Positions 24,064 to 30,304 of a DNA stretch of 30,708 bases are shown here, piece by piece. The translations under genes were made by a program, and so were the position numbers. The notes under the pieces are model-generated. The model saw nothing but the letters and a program-made list of their open reading frames with translations, was not told where the DNA came from and searched no databases. The DNA comes from UBA2287 sp037442025 (GTDB lineage: Bacteria > Bacteroidota > Bacteroidia > Bacteroidales > Tenuifilaceae). Each line of letters begins with the position of its first letter. Positions within the stretch are counted from its first letter, which is position 1. Location of the stretch: contig JBBIRB010000031.1 in assembly GCA_037442025.1 (NCBI GenBank), forward strand, positions 1 through 30,708, read 5' to 3'.

Positions 24064-25047
24064 ATGAACGTACCTGAACTAAAATATTGTCCTGGAACAC
24101 TGGCCCAAGGATATGACACCTACAGCAAAACTGCACTAACTCGAATGTTCAATGGTAGGAAGGTGAATCATATACTTCCTTATAGTTCACCAGCTTCTGG
24201 GAGTGAAAGTGATAACCTGTTTCAGCAGAACCAGAAAGGAATATCAATATCGGGTGTTCAGGAAAAATTCTCGGTTGTATTGGAAAAGAACAAACTACGC
24301 CTTGCTAGAGAGGGCGAGAGGGGTACTTATATTTTAAAGCCCATACCGAGTTTTGGTAAGAATGCCGACCAAATGCCCGCCAACGAGCATTTAACTATGC
24401 AGATTGCCCGTCAGGTTTTTGGTATCGAAACTGCTGAAAATGCTCTAATTTTTTTTAAGGACGGTGCTCCAGCATACATAACAAAACGCTTCGACATTAA
24501 GGATGATGGAAGCAAGTGGGCAAAAGAAGACTTTGCCTCATTGGCACGAAGAACACCTCAAACCCATGGAGATCAATACAAATATATTGGATGTTACCTC
24601 GACCTATTTGAATCAATGAGAACCTATATACCAGCATATAAATCCGAGGCGCAAAAACTATTCAAATTGCTGGTTTTTAACTACTTGGTTTCCAATGGCG
24701 ATGCTCATTTAAAAAACTTTTCCCTGTTGGAAACCCCCATGGGCGATTTCAGGCTAAGCCCTGCCTATGATCTTTTGAACACTCGAATACATATCGACGA
24801 TAAAGATTTTGCTTTAGACGATGGCCTTTTGCCCAAGAACCTTAATGAAGGTACTATCTCCAATAAGTTTGGAATTCTGGCTCAGCAGGTTGGTATACCT
24901 GCCGAACAATCAAAGAGAATAATGGAGTTTATGACATCAAACATCGATAAAGTAATGGGTTTAATAGATGCCTCTTTCCTAAACGATAGGTTAAAACGTA
25001 ACTACTTGCAGGCATATCAAGCTCGATTAAAAAGAATAATGCGATAG
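24064..25047 (+). CDS. HipA-type kinase without N-subdomain (HipT-like toxin)
   Basis: With the ATG at 24064 the protein has 327 residues. An upstream in-frame TTG at 24046 is less likely, because the AAGG at about 24050 sits well ahead of the ATG. It carries the kinase features of HipA: a Gly-rich loop SISGVQEK (Ser61, Ser63), ATP-binding Lys92 in YILKP, Glu108, the catalytic loop NGDAHLKN (Asp213, Lys217, Asn218) and a DFG-like Asp236 in SPAYDLLN. The S-I-S pair corresponds to the autophosphorylated Ser57/Ser59 of E. coli O127 HipT, which phosphorylates tryptophanyl-tRNA synthetase. The target here is unknown. No key catalytic residue is missing, so the kinase looks intact. Four bases separate it from the HipS-like gene. 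Confidence 0.88.
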   Translation: MNVPELKYCPGTLAQGYDTYSKTALTRMFNGRKVNHILPYSSPASGSESDNLFQQNQKGISISGVQEKFSVVLEKNKLRLAREGERGTYILKPIPSFGKNADQMPANEHLTMQIARQVFGIETAENALIFFKDGAPAYITKRFDIKDDGSKWAKEDFASLARRTPQTHGDQYKYIGCYLDLFESMRTYIPAYKSEAQKLFKLLVFNYLVSNGDAHLKNFSLLETPMGDFRLSPAYDLLNTRIHIDDKDFALDDGLLPKNLNEGTISNKFGILAQQVGIPAEQSKRIMEFMTSNIDKVMGLIDASFLNDRLKRNYLQAYQARLKRIMR

Positions 25048-25153
25048 GTTCAAAATTAACAATTGTGTTGAGCAATTTTTACGAAGTTATGATTAAGTTT
25101 TAATTCATTTAAAAAATAGTTAAAACAATATATTAGTTTACATTGCACTTCGT

Positions 25154-25161
25154 TATTTTTG
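25154..25161 (+). promoter_or_regulatory. Candidate -7 element for the 156-aa gene
   Basis: TATTTTTG matches TAnnTTTG, 14 bp upstream of the ATG at 25176. No -33 partner was found. Confidence 0.35.
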
Positions 25162-25175
25162 GGAACTAAATGTGA

Positions 25176-25646
25176 ATGAATATGGCTTGGAGTTGGCTTT
25201 CGGGTATAAAGAATATTGCCGATATTGTTTCCTCGCTGGGCGAGCTGGTTAAGAGCAATAGGGCTACAAGGGATCTGCTAATCCGCGAGCTTAAACTCAA
25301 CTTAAAAGCATTTGAAACAGCGCAGAAAAGCAAAAAGGTTGATTACGATAGGCTACTGTCGTTACTGAAGAACGAACGCATTCAGAAAGCCCGCGAGGTT
25401 CGGTTTGCCTTTTCAACCATAAAGAGAGGAACTATTGAGGCGCATCATATTCGCGACGAGCGGAATGGCCGATACTTAGGGAAGGACTGCGAATGGCTCT
25501 TTAAAAGTATCGACGAAAAGATAGAGGATCTTCGCAATCAGAAGCAGTATCACGGGTCGCTACACCAAATTGAGAGGTCGAGCATGGGCCTGCAATTCTC
25601 CAACCTCTTTTTTAAAATGAAACTGCTGGCCGAATTTATTCGGTAA
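25176..25646 (+). CDS. Unrecognised helical protein, 156 aa
   Basis: I do not recognise this protein. It has no signal peptide. The first 25 residues form an amphipathic or weakly hydrophobic stretch (MNMAWSWLSGIKNIADIVSS). The rest looks strongly alpha-helical and basic, rich in Lys, Arg, Leu and Glu (LLIRELKLNLKAFETAQKSK; DYDRLLSLLKNERIQKAREV), with no Cys or catalytic-looking motif. Codon use resembles the housekeeping genes more than the AT-rich helicase gene. It is followed after 27 bp by a small membrane protein, so the two may form an operon. Confidence 0.7.
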   Translation: MNMAWSWLSGIKNIADIVSSLGELVKSNRATRDLLIRELKLNLKAFETAQKSKKVDYDRLLSLLKNERIQKAREVRFAFSTIKRGTIEAHHIRDERNGRYLGKDCEWLFKSIDEKIEDLRNQKQYHGSLHQIERSSMGLQFSNLFFKMKLLAEFIR

Positions 25647-25673
25647 TTCGAAACAAACCTAAAACTAAACACT

Positions 25674-25964
25674 ATGAAAAACGGAAGTATTATTTGGTGG
25701 GCATTAAGCCTAGCTTTTGGGGTACTCTTTTTTGCCATTGGCGTAATAAACACATTCTGGGGCAACGATCCATTTTTTGGGGTATTTATTGTATTGCTTT
25801 CAATGGTTTACTTTCCATGGACTAATACGCTCTCAAAGAAGTGGTTTGGCTTTTCAATCCATTGGGTTTTAAAAGTACTTTTAGGCCTTTTCATTCTTTG
25901 GGCTGCGCTGGGTGTTGGTGAACTTTTCGATAAAATTGACCTAATGCTGAATAGTTTTAAGTAG
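25674..25964 (+). CDS. Small membrane protein, three predicted TM segments
   Basis: A 96-residue, very hydrophobic protein with likely membrane segments at about 7-27, 32-50 and 60-81, and a short charged tail (ELFDKIDLMLNSFK). It starts MKNGSIIWWALSLAFG without a cleavable signal. No family was recognised. It lies 27 bp after the 156-residue helical protein and probably shares its transcript; a partnership is only suggested by position. Confidence 0.7.
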   Translation: MKNGSIIWWALSLAFGVLFFAIGVINTFWGNDPFFGVFIVLLSMVYFPWTNTLSKKWFGFSIHWVLKVLLGLFILWAALGVGELFDKIDLMLNSFK

Positions 25965-26093
25965 TTGCAAGCTCAACAGTTCATTCTTCTCGTAGGTTAA
26001 CACCACCAAGCTCAATTATTACATATGTTTTGCTCAAAGAATTGCAATTCATCAATATGAAAACGTTTTAAACCTACTTTTCAATAAGTTGTT

Positions 26094-26101
26094 TATATTT
26101 G
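26094..26101 (+). promoter_or_regulatory. Candidate -7 element for the receiver gene
   Basis: TATATTTG followed by CA matches TAnnTTTG well, 30 bp upstream of the ATG. A 12-bp palindrome GAATTGCAATTC lies at 26039-26050, about 44 bp further upstream. Confidence 0.5.
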
Positions 26102-26131
26102 CACCTCGAAATACCCTGTAAATAGCTAAAC

Positions 26132-26515
26132 ATGAGCGAAAATATAAATTGCGCTGGAAAAATTATACTGGTTGTTGAGGACGATAGCATTAGCCGTACC
26201 CTCTACCGCGAAATATTTAAAACCACTGGCGCACAGGTCGATTTTGTTAAGAGTGGCACTGAGGCTTTCGATTATATTGCCCGCAACACCCTGCCCGACC
26301 TTATTTTAATGGATATTCGTTTGCCCGATATCAATGGGCTTGAAATAACCCGCCAGCTTTTACAGCAGCACCCAGGCCTTAACATTGTTGCTCAAACTGC
26401 CTTTGCCAATTCCAATATGGAAGATGAGTGCATGAATATTGGCATGAAAGGTTTTATAACCAAGCCCATTCAGCGAACCACCATTATGCGCCTTCTGCAG
26501 GATATGGGTTGGTAA
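26132..26515 (+). CDS. Single-domain response regulator
   Basis: The 127-residue protein is a complete CheY-like receiver without an output domain. The acidic triad is VVEDDS (Glu16, Asp17), the phospho-acceptor is Asp61 in LILMDIRLPD, the switch Thr is in AQTAF and the conserved Lys in FITKP. All key residues are present, so it can presumably be phosphorylated. No histidine kinase is adjacent, so its partner must be encoded elsewhere. It lies 38 bp upstream of glyA on the same strand and may be cotranscribed with it; this is not a known functional pairing. Confidence 0.9.
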   Translation: MSENINCAGKIILVVEDDSISRTLYREIFKTTGAQVDFVKSGTEAFDYIARNTLPDLILMDIRLPDINGLEITRQLLQQHPGLNIVAQTAFANSNMEDECMNIGMKGFITKPIQRTTIMRLLQDMGW

Positions 26516-26553
26516 ATTGCTTACAATTTAAACCCCGATAAATTTTTATAATC

Positions 26554-27834
26554 ATGATGAGAGATACTGAAATATTCAACCTGATTGAGCAGGAGAAGGA
26601 ACGGCAAATGCATGGCATTGAACTAATTGCTTCTGAGAATTTCGTTAGTCCTCAGGTACTTGAGGCCATGGGTTCGGTGCTAACCAACAAGTACGCCGAA
26701 GGCTACCCTGGCGCTCGCTACTATGGCGGTTGCCAAATTGTGGACCAGACCGAGCAGCTGGCTATTGATAGGCTCAAGAAGCTTTTTGGTGCCGAATACG
26801 CCAACGTGCAGCCCCACTCGGGAGCTCAGGCCAACATGGCGGTATTCATGGCTGTGCTTAAACCCGGCGATACCTTTTTAGGGCTCGACCTTTCGCATGG
26901 AGGACACCTTTCGCATGGTTCGCCCGTAAACATGTCGGGTATTTGGTATAACGCAGTTTCGTATCAGGTTAGCCCCGAAACCGAAACGGTTGACTACGAC
27001 CATATGGAACGGTTGGCATTGGAGCATAAGCCCAAGCTGCTGGTAGGCGGCGCCTCGGCATACTCGCGCGAGTGGGATTACAAGCGTATGCGCGAAATAG
27101 CCGATAAGGTTGGCGCCCTTTTCATGTTCGATATGGCTCACCCTGCAGGACTCATTGCTGCTGGCGTTTTGAACAATCCTGTTAAATATGCCCACATTGT
27201 AACTTCAACCACACACAAAACCCTCCGTGGGCCACGTGGTGGCATTATTCTCATGGGCAAAGACTTTGAGAACCCATGGGGACTGAAGACTCCCAAAGGT
27301 GAAGTTAAAATGATGTCGCAGATTCTGAATAGCAGCGTATTCCCCGGTATACAGGGAGGCCCGCTGGAGCATGTAATAGCATCAAAAGCTGTTGCATTTG
27401 GTGAAGCTCTTATGCCCGAATTTAAAACCTACCAGTTGCAGGTTCAGAAGAATGCTGCTGCTATGGCTAAAGCTTTTGTGGCAAAAGGTTACAAGGTAGT
27501 TTCGGGTGGTACCGACAACCATTCAATGCTCATTGACCTGCGTACCAAATTCCCCGATATTTCTGGTAAGAAGGTTGAAAATACTTTAGTTTTAGCCGAT
27601 ATAACCATTAATAAAAACATGGTTCCCTTCGACTCGCGTTCGCCTTTCCTAACTTCGGGTATTCGTGTTGGAACGCCAGCAGTTACTACTCGTGGCCTTA
27701 AGGAAGCGCACATGCCCCTGATAGTCGATATGATTGACGAGGTAATTTCGAATATCGATAACGAGGCTACCATTGCTGCCGTTCGAAAAAAGGTTAACGA
27801 TCTAATGCATGGATTTCCACTGTTTGCATGGTAA
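26554..27834 (+). CDS. glyA: Serine hydroxymethyltransferase
   Basis: This PLP enzyme interconverts serine plus THF and glycine plus 5,10-methylene-THF, the main one-carbon source (used also by PanB and, through 10-formyl-THF, by Fmt). The 426-residue length is normal. Visible motifs are LIASENFVS, NKYAEGYPGARYYGG, HSGAQAN, FDMAHPAGL and the PLP Lys222 in STTHKTLRGPRGG. The start has two consecutive ATG codons (26554 and 26557), so one residue is uncertain. A strong terminator follows the gene. Confidence 0.97.
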   Translation: MMRDTEIFNLIEQEKERQMHGIELIASENFVSPQVLEAMGSVLTNKYAEGYPGARYYGGCQIVDQTEQLAIDRLKKLFGAEYANVQPHSGAQANMAVFMAVLKPGDTFLGLDLSHGGHLSHGSPVNMSGIWYNAVSYQVSPETETVDYDHMERLALEHKPKLLVGGASAYSREWDYKRMREIADKVGALFMFDMAHPAGLIAAGVLNNPVKYAHIVTSTTHKTLRGPRGGIILMGKDFENPWGLKTPKGEVKMMSQILNSSVFPGIQGGPLEHVIASKAVAFGEALMPEFKTYQLQVQKNAAAMAKAFVAKGYKVVSGGTDNHSMLIDLRTKFPDISGKKVENTLVLADITINKNMVPFDSRSPFLTSGIRVGTPAVTTRGLKEAHMPLIVDMIDEVISNIDNEATIAAVRKKVNDLMHGFPLFAW

Positions 27835-27853
27835 AAAATTCATTAATAAATCG

Positions 27854-27880
27854 AAACCCCTCCTATGAGGGGTTTTTTGT
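27854..27880 (+). terminator. glyA terminator
   Basis: AAACCCCTC (27854-27862), loop CTAT and GAGGGGTTT (27867-27875), continuing into a T-run. The 9-bp perfect stem lies 20 bp after the glyA stop. Confidence 0.9.
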
Positions 27881-27943
27881 TGGTATTATAAAATCCCGAT
27901 CACATTTTTTTCTGCTTTAAGATGTAACATTTCTTAATCTTTT

Positions 27944-27951
27944 TACCTTTG
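27944..27951 (+). promoter_or_regulatory. Candidate -7 element for the 160-aa membrane protein
   Basis: TACCTTTG matches TAnnTTTG, 22 bp upstream of the ATG. The region directly upstream is T-rich. Confidence 0.5.
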
Positions 27952-27973
27952 GTATTGCCAAACAATTAAAAAC

Positions 27974-28456
27974 ATGGAACCATTTTCAATAAATCTTAAC
28001 GAAGCCGAAGAAAAAGGTGCAAAATTTAAACGTTTTGCCATTCTTTTAACCTTAATTTTTGCCATTACTGGTGTTATCATCTACCTGCTTTCGCATATTG
28101 TAGGTCAAGCGCTACTTTTCATCTTTTTAGGTTTATATATGTTGCAGTTTGGATACTTCCTTTATTTGCTTTTTGCAGGTTCGCGCACTAAAATATTTAT
28201 TAATGCCGACGATTATGCACTTGAGTACCAGTTTAGCATGCTCCGTAAAGTGCCCGAACAAATAATTTGGCAAACCATTAAAAAGGTCCGTTTGGGTCCG
28301 ACTTACATGGCATTTTTTAAGCGAAGCGGCAAAAAGAAAGTTATTGCTCTTGGGTGGTTACCTTACGCCAAGGTGGTGGATATAAAGGATAAGGTTCAGA
28401 AAATTTGTACCGAGAAGGAAATTGCAGTTGAAGTAGCCGAATACCAAGTAGGGTAG
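27974..28456 (+). CDS. Membrane protein with two TM segments and a PH-like C-terminal region
   Basis: A 160-residue protein with a short cytoplasmic N-terminus, two membrane segments (about 21-42 and 47-68) and a C-terminal soluble part. The latter (SRTKIFINADDYALEYQF, PEQIIWQTIKKVRLG, GKKKVIALGWLPY) reads like the small beta domain plus helix of bacterial PH/YcxB-type membrane proteins. The domain assignment is tentative and no function is inferred. It has its own likely promoter and is convergent with the next gene, three bases apart. Confidence 0.75.
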   Translation: MEPFSINLNEAEEKGAKFKRFAILLTLIFAITGVIIYLLSHIVGQALLFIFLGLYMLQFGYFLYLLFAGSRTKIFINADDYALEYQFSMLRKVPEQIIWQTIKKVRLGPTYMAFFKRSGKKKVIALGWLPYAKVVDIKDKVQKICTEKEIAVEVAEYQVG

Positions 28457-28459
28457 GTT

Positions 28460-29233
28460 CTACCTGAATAACCTATCAAAAATATTTCTCTTTGGTTTCT
28501 GAGCCCGTGAGGTAAACGATGGACATTCAGGCTCTTTTAGCCTTTCCATTTTTTGTGGTTTTTGGTATTCAATATTTCGGTTTGTAACCGATTGGGGATA
28601 AAGAATTTCTTTCAATTCGTTTTCGGATAATTGCGCAATTGGCTCTTTAATTTGACGCCGTTGGCGGCACTCATCCATAATGTTTTTGGGCTCTGCTGTA
28701 AGTTGAACCATTGTTCGCCGAGCAGGCGGTAGGGGATCAATCCTACTGTAACCTATAAGTATACCATGGGGTAACATTGTTGCCTTTTGGGTTGTAGTTT
28801 CCTTATTCTGTAAAATAATGCTCCATTTTATATGGTCTGAATTAAGTGTACTGTCGAGGGCAATAACTTGCTTAATTCGGTTTGCCAGTAACAGATGGTA
28901 ATCCGTTTTCCAATCGGAATAGTTTACAGGCTGCCTAGTGAATACAATAGTTACAGAAGTAGGGTAAACTCCCTGTCGAATTGAACTCCAGTCGTTTGGG
29001 TTTTGAATGGAATGCTCGGCATAGCCATTAATCAGAAATATCTGAGAAGTGTCGGTTACTGACGATACATCGAATGCTCGAACCTCCTCTGCAATTAAAT
29101 GGCTATTGAACCATTGAGCATTATCAATGGGATTGTCGAGCACCTTACGTGGAAATTGCTGTGTAAATGCTATAGCGCAGCACCACGAAAACAAACCGGT
29201 TAAAATATAGTATTTAGTATTTGTCAATCTCAA
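28460..29233 (-). CDS. Unrecognised exported protein, 257 aa
   Basis: I do not recognise this protein. It begins with a signal-like segment (residues 5-24, LTGLFSWCCAIAFTQ; a Cys pair lies inside it, but the context is not a clear lipobox). The mature part has a mixed alpha/beta region (about 60-185) with VTIVFTRQ, DYHLLLANRI, IKWSIILQN and HGILIGYSRIDPLPPARRT. The 70-residue tail is rich in Arg, Lys and Pro and ends NIFDRLFR. No catalytic motif is apparent. It is convergent with the preceding membrane protein. Confidence 0.65.
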   Translation of the reverse strand: MRLTNTKYYILTGLFSWCCAIAFTQQFPRKVLDNPIDNAQWFNSHLIAEEVRAFDVSSVTDTSQIFLINGYAEHSIQNPNDWSSIRQGVYPTSVTIVFTRQPVNYSDWKTDYHLLLANRIKQVIALDSTLNSDHIKWSIILQNKETTTQKATMLPHGILIGYSRIDPLPPARRTMVQLTAEPKNIMDECRQRRQIKEPIAQLSENELKEILYPQSVTNRNIEYQKPQKMERLKEPECPSFTSRAQKPKRNIFDRLFR

Positions 29234-29245
29234 TATAAAAGAACA

Positions 29246-29259
29246 GGTTAAATATAACC
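29246..29259. repeat. Short inverted repeat upstream of the 257-aa gene
   Basis: GGTTA - AATA - TAACC lies 13 bp upstream of the minus-strand start at 29233. It could be an operator or chance; arms are only 5 bp. Confidence 0.4.
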
Positions 29260-29360
29260 AAAAGTTTTTTTATTATTGAATACATAAAGCATATATAAAC
29301 AACAAAAAAGGTATGTTTGTATATGTATTTATTTTAAAAATTCCAGGTCTTATAGTGTTT

Positions 29361-29507
29361 ATGAACCAACCGGAGGGAAACTCACAACCGAAGGGAGTAA
29401 TTGAGAGGTTCTCCTACGGTTCCCGGCTTCCCGAGAGGTGGGTGCGAAATGTTTATTTTGAACTTATGGAAGTGTTAGCGGCAACAATAACAAAACTCAA
29501 GACATAA
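29361..29507 (+). other. Structured GC-rich segment, doubtful small ORF
   Basis: A 64-codon frame (29313-29507) runs through here, but it has no ribosome binding site or promoter. The DNA looks more like a structured non-coding element: AACCG (29386-29390) can pair with CGGTT (29417-29421), and GGAG (29394-29397) with CTCC (29411-29414) inside it. It is much richer in GC than the flanking DNA, and near its end carries TGTTAGCGGC (29473-29482), the left arm of the inverted pair around the HNH gene. A remnant or recombination site is one possibility. Confidence 0.4.
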
Positions 29508-29531
29508 GATTTTTAAAAATGATTGATTAGT

Positions 29532-29560
29532 TTTGCGGAAAAATTAGCCCAATATATTTG
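29532..29560 (+). promoter_or_regulatory. Promoter of the HNH gene
   Basis: TTTG (29532-29535), a 17-bp spacer and TATATTTG (29553-29560). The ATG begins only two bases after the -7 element, so transcription would start at or just inside the start codon. Confidence 0.5.
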
Positions 29561-29562
29561 CA

Positions 29563-30123
29563 ATGAACTTGAATAAGCGAAAACTTAAGAAAATAGACGA
29601 CGAAATTTGGAAAATAATCCCTGAAGTTAATAATCGTTACGAAATTAGCAACTACGGCAGGATAAAATCTTTTGCAATAAATCGCGATGACGGAAAAATT
29701 CTAAAATGTTCAACCAATAAGGGCTTTAAGATTATTAGTTTAAGGATTAACGATGAGAACAAAAGATTTTATGTTCATAAGTTGGTTGCAGATATATGGT
29801 TAAAAAAACCTTCCGAGAAGCACTTGATAGTTACCCACATTGACAAAAATTTAAGAAACAATCATTTCACAAATCTTAAATGGGTAACGCAAGAAGAGAT
29901 TAAAAACGAGTATCGAGAATATTTTAGGAAAAAATACAACTCGCCCAACAAGAAGAAAGTAGTGACAAATAGCAAGTTGTCAGAAAATGATGTAATACAA
30001 CTGAAATCAATGCTCAAAAGAGGTATTTCGCAATCGACGATTGCTAAACTGTTTTGCATTAGCGAAATGCAAGTGTCGAGAATCAGGAAAGGAGAAAACT
30101 GGAATCACGTAATACTAAGATAA
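29563..30123 (+). CDS. NUMOD4/HNH endonuclease-like protein with C-terminal HTH
   Basis: The 186-residue protein has the layout of phage-type HNH homing endonucleases. An N-terminal NUMOD4 motif (EIWKIIPEVNNRYEISNYGRIKSF, about 13-37) is followed by an HNH domain with VHKLVADIWL (about 78-87), the metal-type His in VTHIDKNLRNN and the closing NLKWVT. The C-terminal 45 residues form a helix-turn-helix (LKRGISQSTIAKLF and MQVSRIRKGENW) suited to DNA recognition. It is AT-rich and isolated, in a candidate cassette. It might be a free-standing homing endonuclease or a captured phage gene. The annotated ATG sits right on the promoter, so a downstream start or leaderless translation should be considered. 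Confidence 0.78.
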   Translation: MNLNKRKLKKIDDEIWKIIPEVNNRYEISNYGRIKSFAINRDDGKILKCSTNKGFKIISLRINDENKRFYVHKLVADIWLKKPSEKHLIVTHIDKNLRNNHFTNLKWVTQEEIKNEYREYFRKKYNSPNKKKVVTNSKLSENDVIQLKSMLKRGISQSTIAKLFCISEMQVSRIRKGENWNHVILR

Positions 30124-30304
30124 TCAAGTGCAGCCGCTAACAAGGGGTGGGTTTCAGCCGGACTCGGCATCGGACAGGGAATCTTTTTCGTGCCTGCGGT
30201 TCGGGTTCGGGCCATACAACTAACCGTTCATTCGTCTTCCGACACACAGCAACAGCCGTCAGCTTAAACCGATTGGCGAGTTAAAATCCAATTACCCAGC
30301 CGAT
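30124..30304. other. GC-rich intergenic segment right of the HNH gene
   Basis: No gene is supported in these 181 bp. The segment is markedly richer in GC than its neighbours and contains the right cassette arm (30133-30142) and a 4-bp-stem hairpin at 30157-30168. No terminator with a T-run was seen. Confidence 0.5.

Larger units (their letters stand above)
29473..30142. mobile_element. Candidate cassette around the HNH gene (inverted 10-bp ends)
   Basis: TGTTAGCGGC at 29473-29482 and its exact complement GCCGCTAACA at 30133-30142 enclose one promoter-ORF unit of about 670 bp and almost nothing else. The right arm begins 9 bp after the stop codon and is followed by a GC-rich segment with a GCCG-GACT-CGGC hairpin (30157-30168). 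This layout resembles a gene cassette whose ends are complementary, as in integron cassettes, but the ends do not match the standard attC consensus and no integrase is present. The mobile nature is inferred. Confidence 0.35.

Noticed and set aside
26713..26722. CTCGCTAC match to the tRNA 3' end, as a possible attachment-site copy
   Set aside because: It is only 8 bp and lies inside the conserved glyA codons for GARYY, so it is a chance match and not a duplicated att site.
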